A stretch of DNA of 26,578 bases, taken from the NCBI RefSeq assembly GCF_000208925.1, contig NW_001915086.1:1-26578 (forward strand), read 5' to 3'. This document shows, piece after piece, positions 13,001 to 20,737 of this stretch. Position numbers and translations under genes: made by a program. Below the pieces are notes generated by a model. The model ran no database searches and was not told where the DNA came from. It was given only the letters and a program-made list of their open reading frames with translations. Every line of letters begins with the position of its first letter. Position 1 is the first letter of the stretch. This stretch comes from Entamoeba histolytica HM-1:IMSS. Its lineage: Eukaryota; Evosea; Mastigamoebida; Endamoebidae.

Positions 13001-13422
13001 AATGATATAATATAGATGTTGCTATATGTCAGGATAATAATTTAGAATTAAATTATATTCATAAAATAAATAAGTATAAAGATTTACAAGAGAAAATAAG
13101 AAATAATAGAGAAATAATATATGTTGAAATAATATCTGTTATATTATCAATAAATGGTTTAATTCACAAAGAGTCAGTAATAAGATTAAAATCACTGAAA
13201 TTACAATTAGACTTTGCCAAAATCCTACGAACAATAATAATAAAAAATATGAAAGACTTAATGTTTTATACAGGAAATTCTGGCAGCACATTAGAAGAAG
13301 AACAATCTAATGCGAGCATGCTAGAAATTAACTCTATTACACCAATAGAGCATATTGAAGAAACTGAAATAATCACTTCTCAGTATGAAGAAAATCCAAT
13401 TGAGGATATATCTAATAATTGA
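10062..13422 (+). pseudogene. LINE ORF2: reverse transcriptase plus restriction-like endonuclease, with frameshifts and many TGA codons
   Basis: The coding path runs frame 3 (10062-10481), frame 1 (10483-11076), frame 2 (11078-11620), frame 1 (11620-11808), frame 2 (11810-12800) and frame 1 (12802-13422). RT landmarks in order are NWKAPGVDKIQG (11038-11073), YKKGD...NYRPIT (11192-11237), DVSKAYDSI (motif A Asp at 11450-11452), SLSPLLF (about 11635), YMDD (11761-11772) and LKINVEKS (from 11849). The zinc motif CKHC-X8-H-X4-C is at 12722-12775. The endonuclease RKPD at 12961-12972 is followed 14 codons later by Asp at 13015-13017. In-frame TGA codons occur at 10579, 10903, 11174, 11618, 11846, 11906, 11972, 12143, 12341, 12377, 12662 and 13003. 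One TAA is at 11828 and there is no TAG. No ATG opens the first frame before about codon 70. Confidence 0.88.
12722..13017 (+). other. CCHC and PD-X14-D endonuclease core of LINE ORF2
   Basis: The zinc-knuckle-like C-X2-C-X8-H-X4-C lies at 12722-12775. Pro-Asp (12967-12972) is followed by 14 codons and then Asp (13015-13017) in the string YNIDVAI. This is the PD-(D/E)-fold catalytic layout known from EhLINE, R2 and R4 endonucleases, which nick the target site for target-primed reverse transcription. A frameshift near 12802 lies between the two motifs, and a TGA at 13003 lies within the 14-codon spacer. Confidence 0.85.
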
Positions 13423-13424
13423 CC

Positions 13425-13442
13425 TTTTTTTTTTTTTTTTTT
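13425..13442 (+). repeat. T18 tract at the 3' end of the LINE
   Basis: Eighteen T residues separate the ORF2 terminal TGA-CC from ATTTTAGTAAAAA. The pre-insertion flank at 8667-8700 is also very T-rich, so the tract may be duplicated target DNA with slippage rather than part of the element. No poly(A) is present on the coding strand. Confidence 0.7.
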
Positions 13443-13443
13443 A

Positions 13444-13461
13444 TTTTAGTAAAAATTTTTA
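13444..13461. repeat. Right target-site duplication of the LINE
   Basis: This is an exact copy of 8697-8714 (TTTTAGTAAAAATTTTTA). It ends 26 bases before the RING gene's ATG, so the insertion lies in or next to that gene's core promoter. Confidence 0.85.
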
Positions 13462-13487
13462 AACTTCAATCTTAAATTTCATTCTTC

Positions 13488-14087
13488 ATGTCATCTGAAA
13501 ATACATATTACTGTGAAAATTGTCATAAAAAGTATAATAGAAATAAAGGAATATTAGTCTGTCCATTTTGTGGTTCTGACTTTGTAGTTGAACAGCCATT
13601 TGTTATGTTTAAAAAAATGCCAATTCCTGAGAATGAAATGATAAGAAGGTCATATAACCAATCATTTAATGATTACTCACAACCTGATTTGATTGATTTT
13701 CCACACCCTTCATCTGAAAGAATTCCTTTTCATCCAGACCCTATGAGTTATTCAGGAGATTTGTATATGCTACAACCACGAATAAGAAATCCTATTCAAA
13801 TTTATCCAAGAAACCCATACACAGGAAGTTCCCATGAGCCATACCTTGGTATTTATGATCGTGGTAATTTTGGTACTATTAATGATATTTCATATAATCG
13901 CCCAACACAACCACTACGACCAATGCCATCTTCTTCATTACAAATTATTCCAAAAGAATGTTGTGTCTTTTGTGAAAAAGAATTAGAAAAAGAAGAAGAT
14001 ATTATTACATTAACTTGTGGGCATCAATGTCATAGCCATTGTGTAAAATCTTCTCATTGTCCTATCTGCACTAGTCTTTACAATTAA
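13488..14087 (+). CDS. Zinc-ribbon plus RING-H2 protein, probable RNF115/126-like E3 ubiquitin ligase
   Basis: The 199-residue protein opens with a zinc ribbon, Cys9-X2-Cys12 and Cys25-X2-Cys28 (YYCENCHKKY...LVCPFCGSDFV), like the N-terminal BCA2 zinc finger of RNF115/RNF126. A Pro-rich linker (about 35-155) rich in Tyr, Arg and Asn follows. The C-terminus has a compact RING-H2: Cys159, Cys162, Cys177, His179, His182, Cys185, Cys191, Cys194. The spacing between Cys185 and Cys191 is only five residues, and the protein ends five residues after the last Cys. The domain order (ribbon first, RING last) supports an E3 ubiquitin ligase that may bind ubiquitin through its ribbon; this is inference from the family. 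The LINE lies directly upstream and may have displaced its promoter. Confidence 0.85.
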   Translation: MSSENTYYCENCHKKYNRNKGILVCPFCGSDFVVEQPFVMFKKMPIPENEMIRRSYNQSFNDYSQPDLIDFPHPSSERIPFHPDPMSYSGDLYMLQPRIRNPIQIYPRNPYTGSSHEPYLGIYDRGNFGTINDISYNRPTQPLRPMPSSSLQIIPKECCVFCEKELEKEEDIITLTCGHQCHSHCVKSSHCPICTSLYN

Positions 14088-14551
14088 TTCACTTGTTTCT
14101 ATTTATGATATTTATAACATAAATTTGTTTTTAGTAACATTCAATTACTATTTTAAGGTATGTTTCATTATGATATATATTAATACTTGTCAGACATTAT
14201 TTTCCCCAAACAATAAACCTTGAGAAAGATTCAGAAGGTTAAGGAATCAATATTATTCAAAAGATATTTTAAAGTTTATTATTAGAAGAGTTGAAAAATT
14301 AACCAACATGAAATGAGAAAATATTAAAATATTTTCAAATCATATAAAAACAATAAATAAAGAAAACCATTAAAAAATATCTCAAAGTGTTGTTTTATTT
14401 AGCTTATTTTGAGAAAGACTATTTATAGTAGTTTCATTTGAAAAAATAAAAATAAACTTCGGTTTGATTGACAAAATAAAGATATAATATTTGTTTGGGG
14501 ATGGTTTAAGAGATATTTAAATCAAAGTCAATCTTAATATATCATTTAAAT
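14088..14551. other. Intergenic region before the 208-residue gene
   Basis: This 464-bp AT-rich spacer holds no gene that I can see. A TATA-like element lies at its end (14512-14521). Confidence 0.55.
14512..14521 (+). promoter_or_regulatory. TATA-like element GATATTTAAA
   Basis: GATATTTAAA is one base from the Entamoeba TATA-like consensus GTATTTAAA and lies 30-40 bases before the ATG at 14552. The position is typical for the short 5' UTRs of this genus. This supports the downstream unrecognised ORF as a real gene. Confidence 0.55.
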
Positions 14552-15178
14552 ATGTCTTTGACTGAAAGCTGTAAAATTTCTAATACCCCAAGAAGAAAAG
14601 AATATAATGACCTAAAATATATTATCAAGAAAAAAGTAATTAAAGATTTAGAATGTTATCAAGAGTCTATTCTTATTGCTTTATTGAATCAATTTTGTGG
14701 AATTACTATTTGTAGACCTAGAAAACAATGTAGTGTTGCATTATGCTGTGCTAAAGTTCAGACTATTCATGTGAATAGTGAGAGTATTGAGGTAATGAAA
14801 TTAGCAGAACAAAGATTTAAACCTATTTATGATCAAGACATTAAAGATGGTATAGCTAAAGCAACTTCTTTTAGAAGATTTGAAAAAAATAAAAGGATAT
14901 TTGTTCATAACTTTTTATTTGATCTTGCTTTAGAATTTGGCTTCTTTTTTGACTCAAAATTATCAAGAAAATCAACAAAAACAGATTCTATTGAAAGGAT
15001 TCAACGTGTTTATTTTCGAGGAAAACTCATTATTGAATTAGAAGAAGTTGTTGAAAAAGGAAGTATTTTAACTAATCAATTTTTTGATTTGGTTAGATAC
15101 GGAGTTACTTATACATTAAACAAAAATGACCAGATCATCTCAAAAGTGTTTAGTCATTTATGTCCTGTTATTAATTAA
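14552..15178 (+). CDS. Unrecognised 208-residue protein
   Basis: I do not recognise a domain. The frame is intact, ends in TAA like the other genes here, has Entamoeba-like codon use and a TATA-like motif upstream, so it is very probably real. It starts MSLTESCKISNTPRRKEYND. A Cys cluster sits in the first third (QFCGITICRP, then CSVALCCAKV), but the spacing is not a standard zinc finger. The middle has basic RRFEKNKRIFVHNFLFDLAL and the remainder is predicted mixed alpha/beta. It has no signal peptide, membrane segment or low-complexity tract. It may be a lineage-specific protein, possibly nucleic-acid binding given the basic patches; that last point is only a guess. Confidence 0.75.
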   Translation: MSLTESCKISNTPRRKEYNDLKYIIKKKVIKDLECYQESILIALLNQFCGITICRPRKQCSVALCCAKVQTIHVNSESIEVMKLAEQRFKPIYDQDIKDGIAKATSFRRFEKNKRIFVHNFLFDLALEFGFFFDSKLSRKSTKTDSIERIQRVYFRGKLIIELEEVVEKGSILTNQFFDLVRYGVTYTLNKNDQIISKVFSHLCPVIN

Positions 15179-15484
15179 TGAACATAGTTTTATTCTTCAA
15201 TTATTCACATAGCCTTTTGATTTATAAACGAAATTAACCTTTTTATTTTTGTTTAATATTATTATTTTTTTTTCAATTTATTTCTTAATAAAATCGGCTT
15301 TTTTTTAACTTAATTGATAAAAACTATAAGTTTTGGTGATGATTATTTTTCAATTTCTGCTCTCAAACCTGCGATTCTTTATTTTAAAGTTTTTTTTTCT
15401 AGTTTTATTATAGAATATTGATGGAATGATTTTTATAGAATATATGAAAATCGATAGTTACAAAGAACAAATTGTATTAATACT
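15179..15484. other. Convergent spacer between the 208-residue gene and XRN2
   Basis: This 306-bp AT-rich spacer has several T runs near the two 3' ends. I see nothing else in it. Confidence 0.5.
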
Positions 15485-17824
15485 TTATTTTTTCTTCTCA
15501 GAATTATCTGGAGTTAAAGGAACTAGTCTATATTCTCTTATATCTCGTTGGCGTTTAATAGACTTTCTTAATGGTTGAGATTTAGCTTTCATAGAGTCTA
15601 ATTCTTGAGGTGATTCTAATGGTTCTCCAATGTATCTAGTTTTAAAGATATGTCCATTTTTATATTGAGGTGGAATATAACCTAACATATAACATTTACT
15701 TTTATCTTTTCCTAAATCCATTCCACGTATTGGAATAATTAATCCACCAAATTGATGTTTTGTATAATTACTTTCAATATGTAATGGTTTATATGTTTTG
15801 ATTGGAACAACTTGGTCATTTGAAATATATGTTTTAATTTCTTTTTTTAATTGTTTCCATGCTTCTTTACCTATTTTCTTGAAATGATGAATATCTTTTC
15901 TGTAATACCAATTTGATTTACCTATGAAAATAAAAGTATTTCCATATCTAGAATTCCTTTGTTGATCTTTTTTTCCTAATTCTTTTTCAATTGGCTCAAC
16001 AACATTCAATAATTTCTTTTGATTAATAAATCCAATCAGTGCAATAGCTTTATAAAATGATCTTTCTCCATTCATATCAATTTTAAAATCTTCAGGATAG
16101 AAACTACTTAATGGAGAAGAAGTTGAATTCATTAATTGTTGAAATTCTTTTGGAAGGCAATGTTTTGATTGAGGTGGTAAGACTGACATTAATTGTTCAA
16201 ATGGCCTAAAAGGTTTTCCTTGTGTATATTGTACTTCAAATTCCGGATCAAGTAATTTACCAATATCTTTAGCAAAAGGAGCATAGTAATAAGGATAATA
16301 CCAATCCCATGATTGACACCCTTCGTAATAATAACTAAATACCCAATTTAGTCCTTCAACATATGAATCAACAATTTCTATAATATTATTTTTTTCTTTC
16401 TTATAATCTACATGAAATTTTTGTTGGTAATATCTTTCTTCGTATCCTTGTTCTCCTAATTGTATTTCATCATGCTTTAACTCTTCCATTTGGCGAACTA
16501 CTTCTTGTTTCTTTTTCTCAAGACTTTCTCTAATCAATTGAGACTCTTCTTTTGCTAACTCCACCTCTTTTATACTCTTTACTTTAATTTCAGTTTTACG
16601 TTGAGGTAATGCTTCAGTTCGATTTTCAAAAGCAGATTGAATTTGATAATCTAATTCTCTCATCTTTTTGTCAAAATAAAGTTGATCTTCTTTTTCTTTT
16701 CTTAGTCTTCTGTTAACCAAAAGTTGCTTCTCTTCTTTCCCTACAAGATGAAGGAACCTTTTAACTATCTTAAAATTAATAGTTCCATTTTCGGTAATAT
16801 AGCCATTTTCTGGAAGAAATTTAAGATAGATTTTAATCAAAATGTCAATTGCTCCTTCTTGAATGTCTAGAGAAGGGATATGAGGTAAGAAATCATTCCC
16901 AACTAAGAAACAGAAGAAAATAAAATCATCTAAACAACGTTCAAAATCATATTTTTCTACTTTAATTGTATTATTTAAATATTGTCTAAGAACATGACAA
17001 TCAACAAAAATAAATGGTTTTGTGATTGGGTCTAATGGTGCTACTCTATTATAATTTTTGCAACTATCCGAAGAATGATATTCACCACAAATATAACACT
17101 TATCTCCTTTATTATATGGCTTATCTCTGATAATACTAAAATACCTTTCATGAGTTGCTAATGCTAACATAATCAAATCTGCATCCAACCCATACATACA
17201 ATGTCTTATATATGGATTATAATTTTTACAATCCTTTTGTCTTCTTATAAAATCAATAATTTTATGTTCTCCTTCTCCTGGAACACTTGAATCACTAAAT
17301 ATAACAATAATACTATTCCAATATTTAGATGAATTCATTCTTTCCTTAATATAGGCTTTAATAACTTTACTAACAGCCTCCATAAATTCAGTTCCAGGAG
17401 TTATACAATTAGAATCAATTGGTTTTTCTTTAAAAACACTTTTTTTTTCTTCAAAACTTTGGTTTACCATATTTTGTGCTGTTTTAAATCTACGACTTCG
17501 TTGCTGGTTCATTTTAGCACGTGGAGCAACACCATCAATTGCTATGTATAAAAGTTTTCTTGGTCTAACTATGTCTACCATATAATCAATATACCGAGTT
17601 AATAAAACAAATACATCAACATTTGTTTCTGGTGTTTGTCTATCAGTAGGGTGATAACAAGGATGAATTAACCCGTTCAAATCAATATAAAAATTATCAT
17701 ACTCAACTCCATTAGGGTTTGGAGATAACAAGTCATCATTTTCTATAGAACTGTTTTTCTTACAGTCATTGGTAATGCTGACATATTTTTTTGTAAGCCA
17801 GGCAAAGAATGAAGGCACTCCCAT
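15485..17824 (-). CDS. XRN2: 5'-3' exoribonuclease Xrn2/Rat1
   Basis: The 779-residue protein starts MGVPSFFAWLTKKY, the invariant start of the XRN family. Family blocks follow: IDLNGLIHPC (Asp48), AIDGVAPRAKMNQQRSRR (Asp97), NCITPGTEFM, SVPGEGEHKIIDFIRRQ, GLDADLIMLALATHE, a CCHC-like CYICGEYHSSDSC and FLVGNDFLPHIPSLDI. These acidic residues bind the two metal ions of the nuclease. NPNGVEYDN, the SPGEGEHK-like block and the zinc knuckle are typical of nuclear Xrn2/Rat1, which trims rRNA and degrades the downstream RNA in transcription termination. A charged coiled-coil insert lies at about 385-455. The C-terminal part is shorter than in yeast Rat1 (about 1,006 residues) and ends in a basic tail. 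It is divergent from XPD across 327 bp. Confidence 0.95.
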   Translation of the reverse strand: MGVPSFFAWLTKKYVSITNDCKKNSSIENDDLLSPNPNGVEYDNFYIDLNGLIHPCYHPTDRQTPETNVDVFVLLTRYIDYMVDIVRPRKLLYIAIDGVAPRAKMNQQRSRRFKTAQNMVNQSFEEKKSVFKEKPIDSNCITPGTEFMEAVSKVIKAYIKERMNSSKYWNSIIVIFSDSSVPGEGEHKIIDFIRRQKDCKNYNPYIRHCMYGLDADLIMLALATHERYFSIIRDKPYNKGDKCYICGEYHSSDSCKNYNRVAPLDPITKPFIFVDCHVLRQYLNNTIKVEKYDFERCLDDFIFFCFLVGNDFLPHIPSLDIQEGAIDILIKIYLKFLPENGYITENGTINFKIVKRFLHLVGKEEKQLLVNRRLRKEKEDQLYFDKKMRELDYQIQSAFENRTEALPQRKTEIKVKSIKEVELAKEESQLIRESLEKKKQEVVRQMEELKHDEIQLGEQGYEERYYQQKFHVDYKKEKNNIIEIVDSYVEGLNWVFSYYYEGCQSWDWYYPYYYAPFAKDIGKLLDPEFEVQYTQGKPFRPFEQLMSVLPPQSKHCLPKEFQQLMNSTSSPLSSFYPEDFKIDMNGERSFYKAIALIGFINQKKLLNVVEPIEKELGKKDQQRNSRYGNTFIFIGKSNWYYRKDIHHFKKIGKEAWKQLKKEIKTYISNDQVVPIKTYKPLHIESNYTKHQFGGLIIPIRGMDLGKDKSKCYMLGYIPPQYKNGHIFKTRYIGEPLESPQELDSMKAKSQPLRKSIKRQRDIREYRLVPLTPDNSEKKK

Positions 17825-18151
17825 GGCTCTATCTTTTGCTCATTTTATTAGTTCTTTTACAAATAGTTTTATGTTATATATTACATAAAATTTTTTATTA
17901 TTTATTTTTAGAAAAATTTTTATCTCAAAATATTCTAATTTTTTAATACACTAAAAAATCAAGTTCTTTCAAATCACATTTTATTTCTTAATATTTTTTT
18001 TTTGAATGTTTTTATTAAGAGAAGTGCGTTTTTTTTTATTTTCATAGAGAGATGGTATTTGAAGTTATTGAATATATCAATTTTATTTATTTTTTTGGTT
18101 TAAATAACAAATTAAAATGATGAAAAACAAAATGAACTGAAAATAGGATTA
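17825..18151. promoter_or_regulatory. Shared divergent promoter region of XRN2 and XPD
   Basis: The 327 bp between two divergent start codons must hold both promoters. On the plus strand a GAAC-type box lies at 18131-18143. On the minus strand AAAAGAACTAATAAA lies about 20-35 bases before the XRN2 ATG and contains GAACT. T-rich and A-rich tracts fill the middle. Confidence 0.55.
18131..18143 (+). promoter_or_regulatory. GAAC-box-like element upstream of XPD
   Basis: AATGAACTGAAAA includes the Entamoeba GAAC core AATGAACT and ends 8 bases before the ATG at 18152, implying a very short 5' UTR. The same 11-mer TGAACTGAAAA precedes the left-edge kinase. Confidence 0.55.
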
Positions 18152-20518
18152 ATGGAGGAAGTTAAAGAGAAGCAACAAGCATTAGATTTCAGTGTTAATG
18201 GAATTGAAATTCATTTTCCATATCAGTTCATTTATCCAGAACAATATCAATTCATTAAAACAGTAACTAGTGGAGTTACAGATAATAAAAAACCACCACA
18301 TAAACAAATTATTATTGAAATGGGTACTGGAAGTGGAAAGACTGTAAGTATTATCACTGCAGCAAAAGGGTTATTGGATAATCAAGGAAGTAACATTTCA
18401 CATACAATTTATTGTACTCGTACTATTGATGAAATTAAACGAATTTTTAATGAACTAACAAAATTATCAATACCATCAATTGTACTAGCATCAAGAGCAC
18501 ATTTATGTTTATTGGATGATGTAAGAGAAAGTAAACATGCATCTTTACTATGCCAAGAAAAAAGAGATAAAGGATTATGTCCATATTATCATGATATAGA
18601 AGATGAAATACCAATTGTTGCTGGAATAGATGAATTAGTTCAATTTGGTAAACAACATAGACGATGTCCATATTTTTGTTCAAGAAAAAATTTTTATAAA
18701 TCACCATTTATAGTTTGTACATATAATTATATACTTGACCCTAAAGAAGAAAATGTTACTGTCGGTAAAATGATTGATTTAGATCAGACATTACTTGTTT
18801 TTGACGAAGCACATAATGTCGATAATATTGTTGTTGATGCACAAACACTTACATTATCATTAGAAACAATAGAACTTGCAACAATTTCATTAGCCCGTCT
18901 TACAAAACTTCTCTCAGTTGAAGCATCAAAAAAACCTTTAGAAAATGAATATAAACGACTTGTAGAAGGTCTTAGACGTTCAGAATTAACTAATAATATT
19001 GAGGAAGGAGAACCATATTTTTATAATGAAAAAAAGAAAACACCAGAAGGAGATATTGATTATGACAAAGTCATTCCAGGAACTTTTAGAAGTTCTAGTC
19101 AATTTGTTCTTTTAATGAAAAGAATAGTAAACTTTTTTAGAGAGAAATTGCATGAAGCTCCTACAAAAAAACAACAACGAATTAAGGAACAACACTCAAT
19201 TCAAGTAAAAGATATTGTTACTGGATTATGTGATTCTTCAGTCTTAACACCAGAAATCATTAAATTTATTCCTAACAGACTTCATTTACTTATTCAAACA
19301 CTTGGAGATGAATATGGAGGAAGACAGGATGTAAAAGGAGATTCATTTTATTATGATGCTTTATATCTTGTAGCAGATTTTGCAGCATTACTATGTTCTA
19401 GTCAAGAAGGATTTTCTTATGTTCCTGATGTAGTGAAAATAGACAAAGATGATTATTATCATTCAGTATTAAATTTAGTTTGTGTTGATGCAGCAAATGC
19501 TATCCAACCAATATTAAATAGATTTCATTCAATAGTTTTTACATCAGGAACATTAAGTCCATTAAAGACATATATCAATATTCTTGGGCTAAAGAATGTT
19601 GTTGAAGAAAAACAAATTAGATCACCAACAAGTGATATAGGGAGAAGGATTTGTCCATTATTTGTAACAAAAGGATTTGATCGTATTGCTATCACTTCTC
19701 AATTAGCAGACTCTAAGTATGCTGGAGCACGAAGTGATCCACTAATTCTTTCATCTCAATTTTTCTATAAAGCTGATCGTTTAATTCTCCATTCTTATGG
19801 TAAATTGATTGTAGAATTATCTAAAACGGTACCAGATGGTGTTTTATGTTTCTTTCCAAGTTATGCTTATATGAATATTTGTATTTCTTATTGGAATGAG
19901 ATGAAAATATTTGAATCAATTGCTCAAAACAAACTAATATTTATTGAATCAAAAAATGCTTATGAAACATCTCTTGCTTTCCAAAATTATAAGTTAGCTT
20001 GTCACACTGGTAAAGGTGCTGTATTACTTTGTGTTACACGTGGTAGATTATCTGAAGGAATAGACTTTACAAATCATCTTGCTAGAGCTGTTTTAATTAT
20101 AGGAGCTCCATATCTCCAGTCAAGTCCTATCCCAATAAAAGAAAGAGTTGAATATCTTAATAATAAAAAAATTATTTCAAAAGATGATTATTTAATATTT
20201 GATGCTATGAGAACTTGTAATCAATGTCTAGGAAAATGTCTAAGGGGAAAAAATGATTATACAGTTGTGATATATGCAGACAAAAGATATAAAATTAATG
20301 ATCGTAATGTCAAGGCATCTATGCCACAATGGATTCTTGATGCTATTCAAAAAAGATATATTGATCTTTCTGCTGATCAAAGTATTGTATTAGCAAAAGA
20401 ATTTTTAATGAAAATGAGTTATTCATTTGACACTCAATTCCCAATTGAAGAAATGATTGGTAAAACATTATGGACATTAGATAATATTCGTAAAGAACAA
20501 TTAACAACACAAAATTAA
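18152..20518 (+). CDS. XPD: XPD/Rad3/ERCC2 5'-3' DNA helicase of TFIIH
   Basis: The 788-residue length matches XPD (human 760). The start FPYQFIYPEQYQFI is the XPD Q-region. Walker A is GTGSGKT (Lys63); motif Ia is IYCTRTIDEI; motif II is DEAH (218-221, VFDEAHNVD). Between them lie four Cys (RAHLCLLDD, LLCQEK, GLCPYY, RRCPYF) positioned like the 4Fe-4S ligands of XPD. Later blocks are FTSGTLSPLKTY, VPDGVLCFFPSYAYM, CVTRGRLSEGIDF and YADKRY. Motif VI reads QCLGKCLRGK from Gln691, with Lys695 where human XPD has Arg (QCVGRAIRGK). XPD opens DNA in nucleotide excision repair and is structural in transcription initiation. The retained 4Fe-4S cysteines and XPD-specific C-terminus separate it from RTEL1, FANCJ and DDX11. 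Confidence 0.95.
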   Translation: MEEVKEKQQALDFSVNGIEIHFPYQFIYPEQYQFIKTVTSGVTDNKKPPHKQIIIEMGTGSGKTVSIITAAKGLLDNQGSNISHTIYCTRTIDEIKRIFNELTKLSIPSIVLASRAHLCLLDDVRESKHASLLCQEKRDKGLCPYYHDIEDEIPIVAGIDELVQFGKQHRRCPYFCSRKNFYKSPFIVCTYNYILDPKEENVTVGKMIDLDQTLLVFDEAHNVDNIVVDAQTLTLSLETIELATISLARLTKLLSVEASKKPLENEYKRLVEGLRRSELTNNIEEGEPYFYNEKKKTPEGDIDYDKVIPGTFRSSSQFVLLMKRIVNFFREKLHEAPTKKQQRIKEQHSIQVKDIVTGLCDSSVLTPEIIKFIPNRLHLLIQTLGDEYGGRQDVKGDSFYYDALYLVADFAALLCSSQEGFSYVPDVVKIDKDDYYHSVLNLVCVDAANAIQPILNRFHSIVFTSGTLSPLKTYINILGLKNVVEEKQIRSPTSDIGRRICPLFVTKGFDRIAITSQLADSKYAGARSDPLILSSQFFYKADRLILHSYGKLIVELSKTVPDGVLCFFPSYAYMNICISYWNEMKIFESIAQNKLIFIESKNAYETSLAFQNYKLACHTGKGAVLLCVTRGRLSEGIDFTNHLARAVLIIGAPYLQSSPIPIKERVEYLNNKKIISKDDYLIFDAMRTCNQCLGKCLRGKNDYTVVIYADKRYKINDRNVKASMPQWILDAIQKRYIDLSADQSIVLAKEFLMKMSYSFDTQFPIEEMIGKTLWTLDNIRKEQLTTQN

Positions 20519-20737
20519 TTATTTTATTATTATTACTATTCTTTACTATTCTTTTCATTGAAAGTATTACAATTCTTCATTTTTTTTTTAGAATAAATAA
20601 ATTAATTAAATAGAAGTGTGTCATTCATTGTTAAATCAGTTTTCTTTCTATTTTTAGAAATGATAATGGAATCTATTCCATAAAAATGAATCTAATTAAC
20701 AGATCTTTGTTGGATCAAATATACACATATTGGAATA

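Larger units (their letters stand above)
8715..13443 (+). mobile_element. Near full-length EhLINE-type non-LTR retrotransposon (R4-like, REL endonuclease), degenerate
   Basis: The 4.73 kb element lies between 18-bp direct repeats. ORF1 starts 10 bp after the left repeat; ORF2 ends at a TGA (13420-13422) directly before a T18 tract and the right repeat. ORF2 holds a reverse transcriptase (KAPGVDKIQG, YKKGD, NYRPIT, DVSKAYD, SLSPLLF, YMDD) and a C-terminal CCHC plus PD-X14-D restriction-like endonuclease, as in Entamoeba LINEs. Size and two-ORF layout match that family (about 4.8 kb). There is no long 5' UTR, LTR or poly(A) tail. Several frameshifts and many TGA codons break the frames, so the copy is probably not autonomous. 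It lies in the spacer between divergent Mak21 and RING genes, in the RING gene's direction. Confidence 0.93.

Noticed and set aside
10062..13422. Programmed frameshifting in the LINE
   Set aside because: There are at least five shifts of mixed sign without slippery or structured signals; ordinary indels are simpler.
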